Source: Actinomycetota bacterium (GTDB taxonomy: Bacteria; Actinomycetota; Actinomycetes; Nanopelagicales; Nanopelagicaceae). Taken from it: a stretch of 21,638 nt of DNA. The notes beneath the pieces were generated by a model. It saw nothing but the letters and a program-made list of their open reading frames with translations. It had not been told where the DNA came from and made no database searches. Shown here piece after piece: positions 15,846 through 21,638 of the stretch. The stretch's first letter is position 1. Each line of letters opens with the position of its first letter. The stretch lies in the NCBI GenBank assembly GCA_009701945.1, contig WLJF01000002.1, forward strand, positions 1 to 21,638, given 5' to 3'. The translations under genes were made by a program, and so were the position numbers.

Positions 15846-15903
15846 CGAGAAAGAGTAGGACATTGCACTACTTTCGCTCCAGGGCTATCGGTAGGATTCA
15901 CCC
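15846..15903. promoter_or_regulatory. Divergent promoters, phosphodiesterase and alpha-galactosidase
   Basis: On the minus strand TACTCT (15857 to 15852) lies 6 bases before the ATG at 15845. On the plus strand TAGGAT (15892-15897), preceded by CGG, lies 6 bases before the ATG at 15904. Both fit leaderless initiation. No obvious operator repeat is seen in the 58-base gap. Confidence 0.55.
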
Positions 15904-18012
15904 ATGATTCACCTCAGCCAATCGCGCTCGTCAATTATCTTCGCTCATGATGGAGATTCCCTCGAAGTTCTTTACTGGGGAAAGAAGCTAGGCGCTATCG
16001 ATAAGAGCGCAGCTGAATCTATTCGTGCAGCGCGCACCAAGCCTGCTTTCCATGGTGGCCTTGATGTCGCACCCGGCAACCTCATTCTTCGCGAACATGC
16101 ACGTGGATGGATTGGTCATCCAGCACTTCGCGGTCATCGCGGGGGAGTAAATGCCTCTAATGCCTTTGCGGTAACGAGTGCAGTTCAGAAAGACCAATCG
16201 ATGATTGCGGTCTTCACAGATGCAATCGCTGGCATTGAAATTGAGATTACTTACACGCTCACTCCATCTGATATTTTGTTGATGGATGCAAAAGTGACCA
16301 ACACTGCCGAAGGTGATTACTTCCTTGATCACTTCTTGTATTGGCTTCCACTTGCTGAGCAAGCAAATGAAGTTCTTGATTTCTATGGCCACTGGACTAA
16401 AGAGCGTCAACCACAGCGCAGATCTATTGATTATGGACTTCTAACCCGCGAAGGTTTTGAAGGACGCTCTGGTCACGATTACACAATTACCCAAGTTGCA
16501 CTCAACCATGCAACAGGATTCCGCCACGGTGAAGCGTGGTCACTTGCCATGGCATGGTCTGGAAATAACATCCATCACGTTGAACGTTTGATTGATGGAC
16601 ATAAATCAATTGGAGCAGGTGAATACTTATTGCCTGGTGAAGTAATTTTGAAGAAGGGCGAGAGCTATGTAGCCCCTCGCGCGATTGCTACCTTTAGCGA
16701 TCGCGGCCTTGATGGCGTTACCAACAATCACTATTCATGGATTCGCTCTCGTAGTAATCACATTACAAAGGTTCGCCCTCGTCCTCTAACACTGAATATG
16801 TGGGAGGCGGTCTACTTCGATCACAACGAAGAGGTAATTCGTAAGATGGTTGATAAGGCTGCTGACATCGGAGTTGAGCGAGTAGTTCTCGATGATGGTT
16901 GGTTTGGTTCGCGCCGCAATGATCGCGCCGGCCTTGGTGATTGGGTTGTCTCAAAGGATGCATGGCCCAATGGACTTGGCCCACTCATTAAATACATCAA
17001 CGATAAGGGCATTGAATTTGGTCTCTGGTTTGAAGGAGAGATGGTCAATCGCGATTCAGATCTCTATCGCGCACATCCTGATTGGATTTTGCAGGAGCCA
17101 GGAAGACTTCCAATCGAAGGACGTTGGCAGCAAGTTCTAGATCTGACTAAGGAAGGCGCATATAACCATGTGCTGAATCAAGTAGATGCCGTTCTCTCCG
17201 AATTCAACATTGCCTATATCAAGTGGGATCACAACCGTCACTTAACAGATCCAATCTCTGATGGTCGCCCAGTCGTGCGCAAGCAGACCGAAGCGATATA
17301 CAGAATGTTTGATGAGTTGAAGAAGCGCCATCCAGGGCTTGAGATTGAATCATGCTCATCAGGCGGCGGTCGTATTGACCTAGGAATGATTGAACATGCA
17401 GATCGTTTCTGGACATCAGATCAAAATGATCCATTAGAGCGCCAGCAAATTCAGCGTTGGACAGGCCTTGTTATTCCGCCTGAGTTCCTCGGTACACACG
17501 TTGGACCAACGGTGGGCCATCAGATGCATCGCACACATTCGATTTCTTTCCGTGCGCTGAACGCACTCTTTGGCCATGCAGGCATCGAATGGGATATCAA
17601 TGAGGCAGATGCGAAAGAAACTCAAACACTCAAGGCATACATCGCTTTCTATAAGAAGCATCGTGACTTACTGCATTCAGGAACAGTTGTTCGAAGCGAT
17701 GAGATTGTCGGTAACGCACAGCTCTATGGCACGGTTTCACTTGATAAGAAGGAAGCAATCTTTACCTATATGCAGCTCACTTCTCTCGATAACTTTGGAC
17801 CGCTACCAACTACATTTGATGGACTTGATAAGGAAACTACCTATCAAGTAAGTGTTGTTGAGAATTTGAGCGCAGATGATTTCATTCAAAAGCGAGCACC
17901 AGGTTGGTGGCCAGCACTCAATCTGACCGGTGATCAACTTGCACACGTTGGGTTGCAACTTCCAGTCCTAAAGCCTGAGAGTGGTTTGTTGTTCCATATC
18001 CAAGCTCTTTAG
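15904..18012 (+). CDS. Alpha-galactosidase, GH36
   Basis: Hydrolyses terminal alpha-galactosides such as melibiose and raffinose-type sugars. 702 residues, the length of full GH36 enzymes: an N-terminal beta supersandwich (about 1-290), a catalytic TIM barrel (about 295-620) starting at LNMWEAVYFD, and a C-terminal beta domain. The active site is visible: VVLDDGWFGSR, the nucleophile D442 in YIKWDHNR, SCSSGGGRID, and the acid/base D506 in WTSDQND. There is no signal peptide, so the enzyme is cytoplasmic and would need imported substrate. Its product feeds the Leloir pathway, where galT (1-891) acts. It is followed by ald after a 54-base gap. The promoter-like TAGGAT is 6 bases before the ATG. 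Confidence 0.95.
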   Translation: MIHLSQSRSSIIFAHDGDSLEVLYWGKKLGAIDKSAAESIRAARTKPAFHGGLDVAPGNLILREHARGWIGHPALRGHRGGVNASNAFAVTSAVQKDQSMIAVFTDAIAGIEIEITYTLTPSDILLMDAKVTNTAEGDYFLDHFLYWLPLAEQANEVLDFYGHWTKERQPQRRSIDYGLLTREGFEGRSGHDYTITQVALNHATGFRHGEAWSLAMAWSGNNIHHVERLIDGHKSIGAGEYLLPGEVILKKGESYVAPRAIATFSDRGLDGVTNNHYSWIRSRSNHITKVRPRPLTLNMWEAVYFDHNEEVIRKMVDKAADIGVERVVLDDGWFGSRRNDRAGLGDWVVSKDAWPNGLGPLIKYINDKGIEFGLWFEGEMVNRDSDLYRAHPDWILQEPGRLPIEGRWQQVLDLTKEGAYNHVLNQVDAVLSEFNIAYIKWDHNRHLTDPISDGRPVVRKQTEAIYRMFDELKKRHPGLEIESCSSGGGRIDLGMIEHADRFWTSDQNDPLERQQIQRWTGLVIPPEFLGTHVGPTVGHQMHRTHSISFRALNALFGHAGIEWDINEADAKETQTLKAYIAFYKKHRDLLHSGTVVRSDEIVGNAQLYGTVSLDKKEAIFTYMQLTSLDNFGPLPTTFDGLDKETTYQVSVVENLSADDFIQKRAPGWWPALNLTGDQLAHVGLQLPVLKPESGLLFHIQAL

Positions 18013-18066
18013 GAGTAGCATCACTTAAGTCCATTCAAGTCAGCGTCGACTAAATAGGAGTTAATT

Positions 18067-19146
18067 GTGCTTGTCGGTATCCCAAAAGAAGTTAAAAACA
18101 ATGAATTTAGAGTTTCAACCACACCGGCAGGAGTTCACTCTCTCGTCATCGCCGGCCACACAGTTTTTGTTGAAAAGAGCGCAGGATTAGGCTCATCCAT
18201 TACAGATGGCGAATATGTAAAAGCTGGAGCAACGATTCTTGACTCGGCCGATGAAGTGTGGGCGAAGTCCGAGATGATCATTAAGGTCAAAGAGCCTGTT
18301 GCCGAGGAATACCACCGCATGCGCAAGGGTCAGATCCTCTTTACCTATCTTCACCTTGCAGCATCTCGCGAATGCACAGATGCTCTCGTTAAATCAGGTG
18401 TCACGGCAATCGCCTATGAAACTGTTGAAGTAAATCGTTTTCTACCACTACTTGCTCCGATGTCAGAAGTTGCAGGTCGTATGTCTATTCAAGTCGGAGC
18501 AGCTGCTCTGCAACGTCCCAATGGAGGACGTGGAATATTGCTCGGGGGAGTTCCAGGAGTAGCCCCAGGTAAAGTTGTGATTTTGGGTGGTGGAAGCGTT
18601 GGTGTTTCAGCTGCTGCAATGGCTATTGGGTTACGTGCAGATGTCACACTTCTTGATATCAACCTTAAGCGTCTTGTTGAAATAGATGAGATGTTCCACG
18701 GTCAGGTAAAGACAGTTGCATCCTCAGCCTTTGCAATTGAGGAGTACTGCACACAAGCTGATCTCGTTATTGGTGGAGTTCTCATTCCAGGTGCTGCAGC
18801 ACCAAAGCTTGTCACCGATGCGATGGTTGCAAAGATGAAGCCAGGATCAGTTCTGGTCGATGTTGCCATCGATCAAGGTGGATGCTTTGAAGGCTCTCAT
18901 GCAACCACACATGCCGATCCCACATTTAAGGTTCATAACTCGCTCTATTACTGCGTGGCAAATATGCCGGGCGCAGTTCCTGCAACATCGACTGCAGCAC
19001 TTTCCAATGCAACGCTGAAATACTCACTTGCACTTGCCAATAAGGGTTGGGAACAGGCGATGAATGATGATGCAGGTCTTGCTGCGGGGCTCAATGTGCA
19101 CGATGGAAAGATCATGTACGCAGCAGTTGCTGCAGCGCACGGCTAA
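18067..19146 (+). CDS. ald: Alanine dehydrogenase
   Basis: NAD-dependent interconversion of L-alanine with pyruvate and ammonia. 359 residues, slightly shorter than the usual 371. Catalytic and substrate residues are visible: R15 in EFRVSTTP, K75 in KVKEP, H96 in YLHLAAS, D269 in DVAIDQGG and N299 in VANMPGAVP. The Rossmann loop is VVILGGGSVGVSAAAMAIG (170-188) with the adenosine-ribose aspartate in LLDIN. The start is GTG at 18067, firmly supported by AGGAG (18056-18060) six bases before it. This is the one clear Shine-Dalgarno site in the window and suggests a leadered mRNA or read-through from the alpha-galactosidase gene. The gene converges on crtYd with only a 4-base gap and no visible terminator. 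Confidence 0.96.
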   Translation: MLVGIPKEVKNNEFRVSTTPAGVHSLVIAGHTVFVEKSAGLGSSITDGEYVKAGATILDSADEVWAKSEMIIKVKEPVAEEYHRMRKGQILFTYLHLAASRECTDALVKSGVTAIAYETVEVNRFLPLLAPMSEVAGRMSIQVGAAALQRPNGGRGILLGGVPGVAPGKVVILGGGSVGVSAAAMAIGLRADVTLLDINLKRLVEIDEMFHGQVKTVASSAFAIEEYCTQADLVIGGVLIPGAAAPKLVTDAMVAKMKPGSVLVDVAIDQGGCFEGSHATTHADPTFKVHNSLYYCVANMPGAVPATSTAALSNATLKYSLALANKGWEQAMNDDAGLAAGLNVHDGKIMYAAVAAAHG

Positions 19147-19150
19147 TCCT

Positions 19151-19456
19151 TTAGTGGCGTTGCAATCCTTTGCGGCCCCAGAACTCCCACATACCCATCA
19201 CACTTAACACGAGTGCGAAACCAAAGAGGAGATCTTCAACGGGTGCAGAGCAGATGCGCACACCAATAATGGCATCTGGGTTATACATCACGATATTGCG
19301 CGATGTGAGCCACCAATTTGTGAGCAATTGAAATGGCAAGATGATTGCATACGATGTCCAGAAGGCAGCACGTGTGAGCATTGAGTTCTTAAATATGAAC
19401 AAATCAACCATCACGGCAATGCCAAAAGCAGCAATGGCGATATCGGAGTAGATCAT
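19151..19456 (-). CDS. crtYd: Lycopene cyclase subunit CrtYd
   Basis: Small membrane subunit of the heterodimeric actinobacterial carotenoid cyclase; with CrtYc it closes the lycopene ends to make beta-carotene. 101 residues with three hydrophobic segments and the family signature APVEDLLFGF near the C-terminus. The start is the ATG at 19456, which overlaps the crtYc stop as ATGA; a longer reading from 19480 (MAQRRVWR) would overlap crtYc by 28 bases and is less likely. Translational coupling should keep the two subunits equal. Whether the ring formed is beta or epsilon cannot be read from the sequence, but the neighbouring blh points to beta. Confidence 0.9.
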   Translation of the reverse strand: MIYSDIAIAAFGIAVMVDLFIFKNSMLTRAAFWTSYAIILPFQLLTNWWLTSRNIVMYNPDAIIGVRICSAPVEDLLFGFALVLSVMGMWEFWGRKGLQRH

Positions 19457-19788
19457 TCGCCAAACTCTCCTTTGCGCCAATGTGGTTTCACAGTGGTGAC
19501 GCCTTCAATAGTCAAAATAGCCGCCAGTGGAACGATGATAAAGAAGAGATATTCCTCTAGTGGAATATTGAGTGGACCGATGATCCCTAGCATCTGCTCG
19601 CGGTCGAAGAACCAATGACCCTTTGAAATGGCATAGGCATCCCACAATAAGAAGAGAGTGCTAATTGGGAGAATACTCAGTGCAGCTCTCTTGATGCGGC
19701 GCAAGACTCCAGTCTTTAACACTATTTCAAGCCAGCCTGATCCACAGAGGGTGAAGATAAGCATCCCCATGTATGACCAATGTTTCAT
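19453..19788 (-). CDS. crtYc: Lycopene cyclase subunit CrtYc
   Basis: Partner subunit of CrtYd. 111 residues, three membrane segments, with the family signature PLEEYLFF (positions about 75-82) that parallels PVEDLLFG in CrtYd. The ATG at 19788 is preceded by AAAAAT at a 6-base distance, a weak -10, so the promoter is unsure. It is divergent from blh. Phytoene synthase, desaturase and the prenyl synthase needed for lycopene are not in the window. Confidence 0.9.
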   Translation of the reverse strand: MKHWSYMGMLIFTLCGSGWLEIVLKTGVLRRIKRAALSILPISTLFLLWDAYAISKGHWFFDREQMLGIIGPLNIPLEEYLFFIIVPLAAILTIEGVTTVKPHWRKGEFGE

Positions 19789-19823
19789 GAGGCCATTTTT
19801 GCATAGTTCGCTATGAATCTTGC

Positions 19824-19829
19824 TACTGT
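19824..19829 (+). promoter_or_regulatory. -10 hexamer TACTGT of blh
   Basis: TACTGT lies 7 bases (GACGGTT) before the ATG at 19837. The earlier in-frame ATG at 19813 has no good hexamer at that distance (CATAGT, 5 bases), so this site favours the later start. Confidence 0.45.
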
Positions 19830-19836
19830 GACGGTT

Positions 19837-20793
19837 ATGGAGATGGCCAAGTTAAAGACATTTTCGAGAGTGCGCACCTTCTCTAGCGCCATCGTGGCTA
19901 TCGCAATCGCCGCCTCCATCGCTTTCTCCTCCTGGCTTGGCGCTGATTCACTGAACTGGCAAGTTGTGATGGCTGTCGTTGCATTAGCCATTGGAATTCC
20001 ACATGGAGCAGTTGACCATCTTGTGACTCTTCCAAAATCTGCGCCGTGGAAGATGGCGATATTTGTTGTGATCTATGTGGCGATTGCACTTGCTGCAATC
20101 TGGGCCATATTGCAATGGAATGTGTGGGGATTTATTGCAGTGGTCATTATGAGCGCGACTCACTTTGGTATTGGAGATAGCGCATTTATCTCTGAACTCA
20201 ATCATCTCAAGGGAAATACATCTTCGAAATTGCCTGTGTGGGCATATGCACCAGCTGCAGGACTTTTGCCTGTGGTGATTCCACTGGTCAATAGTCGAAG
20301 CACTGAGGCGCTGACCAAAGTCAATGCAGAGTTAATCAATTGGCACTATGGCTATACTTCTGAGATTCAGATTGCAGTTGCTGCCATTGCAACTCTTTCA
20401 GCAATGGCGCTCATAACTCGAAAGCGATATCGCGATCTACTTGATGTTGCCCTCCTCGCAACTCTGGCATCAGTTGCACCACCACTTGTCGCATTTGCCG
20501 TCTACTTCGGATGTTGGCATGCAATGCGCCACACTTCACGCCTTACATCTTTACTTCCTCGCTCCCTTGATGCATATGAGCGAAATAACTCTCGTCGAGC
20601 TTTTGTCCTTGCAGTTATTCCTGGGCTTCCAGCACTTGCGGGAACTCTGATATTTGTCGCTCTTCTTGCTGGTTTTTCACATACCAATGTCAGCGACACA
20701 TTCTTATGGCTGACGTTGGTCACAATCTGGGCTCTAACAGTTCCTCACATGATTGTCACAGCCAAGTTAGACCGCGCCGCACTCAAGAATTAA
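19837..20793 (+). CDS. blh: Brp/Blh-type beta-carotene 15,15'-dioxygenase
   Basis: Integral membrane enzyme that cleaves beta-carotene into two retinal molecules. From the ATG at 19837 it is 318 residues with about eight hydrophobic helices. The iron-binding-type histidine motifs of the family are present: GIPHGAVDHLV, SATHFGIGD, FGCWHAMRHTSRL and VPHMIVTAKLD. An upstream ATG at 19813 would add eight residues (MNLATVTV). Divergent crtYc/crtYd would make the beta-carotene substrate, so the three genes form a retinal-synthesis unit. Retinal production implies a rhodopsin, which in freshwater actinobacteria is usually actinorhodopsin encoded elsewhere in the genome; none is seen here. The M23 peptidase gene follows by 25 bases. 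Confidence 0.93.
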   Translation: MEMAKLKTFSRVRTFSSAIVAIAIAASIAFSSWLGADSLNWQVVMAVVALAIGIPHGAVDHLVTLPKSAPWKMAIFVVIYVAIALAAIWAILQWNVWGFIAVVIMSATHFGIGDSAFISELNHLKGNTSSKLPVWAYAPAAGLLPVVIPLVNSRSTEALTKVNAELINWHYGYTSEIQIAVAAIATLSAMALITRKRYRDLLDVALLATLASVAPPLVAFAVYFGCWHAMRHTSRLTSLLPRSLDAYERNNSRRAFVLAVIPGLPALAGTLIFVALLAGFSHTNVSDTFLWLTLVTIWALTVPHMIVTAKLDRAALKN

Positions 20794-20805
20794 TCGCAGT
20801 TTCGT

Positions 20806-20811
20806 TAGGCT
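20806..20811 (+). promoter_or_regulatory. -10 hexamer TAGGCT of the M23 peptidase gene
   Basis: TAGGCT, preceded by CGT, lies 7 bases (AAGGCAC) before the ATG at 20819. It fits the leaderless spacing seen across the window and separates this gene's expression from blh. Confidence 0.5.
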
Positions 20812-20818
20812 AAGGCAC

Positions 20819-21403
20819 ATGTTGAGAAAACTCATTGTCCTCACTCTTTTTTTCACCGCGATACCAAGTGCGCAAGCAGCTCCCATCTACACATTTCCCG
20901 TAGCAAACTGCGAAGTGAACTATGCAAGAGCGCATCATGATTACGCCGCCACAGATATATTGGCTAAAGCTGGGTGCCGATTTGTGGCACCTATTGATGG
21001 TGTAGTCGATGAGGTCAATCGCACTGATCTTTGGAGTGGAAAGACAAACCTTGGAATTGATCGTGGCGGGCTCTATGTTTCCATCATCGGTGTTGATGGA
21101 GTGCGTTACTACGGCTCTCACCTGCGCTCAATACCTGCAAGCATTCAACCTGGAGTAGAAGTTAAGGGTGGTCAGTTATTGGGAGCGATTGGATCAACAG
21201 GAAGTGCACGAGGCACTGCGCCACATCTTCACTTTGGAATTTCATGGCCAACACCTGCTGACACATGGTGGGTGAGGCGTGGTGAAGTTCTACCGTGGAA
21301 GTATCTTGATGCGTGGAAGAACGGGAAAGATTTATCACCAGCGAAAGCTGTTGCTGCGCTCAAAGTTAAAGTGGGAGAGATCCCACCACTTCCTAAGAAG
21401 TAG
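20819..21403 (+). CDS. Secreted M23-family (LytM) peptidase
   Basis: Predicted zinc peptidase of the cell envelope acting on peptidoglycan cross-links. 194 residues. Residues 1-20 are a signal peptide (LRK, hydrophobic core, AQA site). The mature part is almost only the M23 domain: HHDYAATD (39-46) corresponds to the first metal motif, usually HxGxD, here with a longer spacing between histidine (H39 or H40) and D46; GCRFVAPIDGVVDEV is the following strand; YYGSHL, and PHLHFGIS carry the remaining histidines. C31 and C53 could form a disulfide. The altered first motif means activity should not be assumed. It ends 18 bases before a strong two-way terminator. Confidence 0.85.
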   Translation: MLRKLIVLTLFFTAIPSAQAAPIYTFPVANCEVNYARAHHDYAATDILAKAGCRFVAPIDGVVDEVNRTDLWSGKTNLGIDRGGLYVSIIGVDGVRYYGSHLRSIPASIQPGVEVKGGQLLGAIGSTGSARGTAPHLHFGISWPTPADTWWVRRGEVLPWKYLDAWKNGKDLSPAKAVAALKVKVGEIPPLPKK

Positions 21404-21421
21404 TTCTAAAAAATAGATAAA

Positions 21422-21457
21422 AAATAAGGCCCACTGATTTCTCAGCGGGCCTTATTT
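21422..21457. terminator. Bidirectional terminator between M23 peptidase and cold-shock gene
   Basis: AAATAAGGCCCACTGA (21422-21437) pairs with TCAGCGGGCCTTATTT (21442-21457) over 16 positions with a single A-C mismatch and a four-base loop TTTC. The GC-rich core is flanked by A tracts on the left and a T-rich end on the right, so it can stop transcription from both converging genes. Confidence 0.85.
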
Positions 21458-21467
21458 ATAAGTGAAA

Positions 21468-21638
21468 TTAGTTAGCGTTCACTGCGTCTGCCTGAGGACC
21501 CTTAGGACCCTGGACAACCTCGAATGAAACTGCCTGACCCTCTTCAAGGCTCTTGTAACCGTTTCCCTGAATTGCTGAGTAGTGAACGAATACATCTTGT
21601 CCGCCACCATCAACTGCAATGAAACCGAATCCCTTTTC
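21468..21638 (-). CDS. Cold-shock protein (CspA family), start beyond window
   Basis: The last 56 residues of a small single-stranded nucleic-acid-binding beta-barrel protein; about ten N-terminal residues lie outside the window (the family has about 67). RNP1 is KGFGFIAVD and RNP2 is VFVHYSAI; then [12 protein letters not shown] and the ending [10 protein letters not shown], typical of actinobacterial CspA. Its stop is 11 bases from the shared terminator. The promoter and any cold-responsive leader are not visible. Confidence 0.93.
   Translation of the reverse strand, partial: EKGFGFIAVDGGGQDVFVHYSAIQGNGYKSLEEGQAVSFEVVQGPKGPQADAVNAN

Noticed and set aside
15988..16410. 140-codon antisense open frame over the alpha-galactosidase gene
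   Set aside because: It is a shadow of a well-supported GH36 gene and its translation shows no recognisable fold or start signal.
18020..18040. Terminator after the alpha-galactosidase gene (ACTTAAGT palindrome)
   Set aside because: The palindrome is short and AT-rich and has no T run after it.

Overview
The window looks like a small, streamlined actinobacterial chromosome of moderate GC, most like the freshwater acI group (Nanopelagicales, for example 'Candidatus Planktophila'). This is an inference from gene content: a short SenX3/RegX3-type phosphate system, a MutT1-like Nudix-histidine phosphatase fusion next to ppk1, heterodimeric CrtYc/CrtYd lycopene cyclase beside a Brp/Blh carotene dioxygenase, very tight gene packing and TANNNT-type promoters. 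There is no gene-free stretch over 300 bases and no insertion sequence, prophage, CRISPR array or rRNA gene.

Layout. Bases 1-4147 carry sugar and glycerol metabolism: glpK followed by galT (minus strand, galT cut by the window edge), divergent from glpD. Bases 4137-9072 are a minus-strand run: soluble SenX3/PhoR-like kinase, RegX3/PhoP-like regulator, stand-alone NAD(P)HX dehydratase, orphan LuxR-type response regulator, a small protein resembling the DnaX C-terminal domain, and a secreted GH25 lysozyme. Bases 9162-11948 are plus strand: phoU, xylA and a Ppx/GppA phosphatase. Bases 11945-15857 are minus strand: Nudix-SixA fusion, ppk1, a CAU tRNA and a nucleotide-pyrophosphatase-like phosphodiesterase. 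Bases 15892-19146 are plus strand: a GH36 alpha-galactosidase and alanine dehydrogenase. Then come crtYc-crtYd (minus) divergent from blh (plus), a secreted M23 peptidase, and the end of a cold-shock protein gene beyond a strong two-way terminator.

How it fits together. The kinase, regulator, PhoU, Ppk1 and Ppx form a phosphate-sensing and polyphosphate module. Two arrays of 11-base repeats resembling the actinobacterial PHO box support this: one lies in the kinase/phoU gap (9101-9144), the other in front of ppk1 (14901-14933). Both have the same geometry: the last repeat, 5 bases, a -10-like hexamer, 6 bases, then the start codon. GalT, alpha-galactosidase, XylA, GlpK and GlpD point to scavenging of galactosides, xylose and glycerol. 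CrtYc/CrtYd and Blh would turn lycopene into beta-carotene and then retinal, the chromophore of a rhodopsin that is not encoded here.

The most general observation is transcriptional. For about a dozen genes a TANNNT hexamer ends only 5-9 bases (mostly 6-7) before the start codon, which predicts leaderless mRNAs. The same rule selects better start codons for several genes (ppk1, the phosphodiesterase, blh). No clearly novel multi-gene system was found. The best candidates for a closer look are the membrane-less phosphate kinase, the DnaX-like mini-protein and the PHO box/leaderless promoter arrangement.
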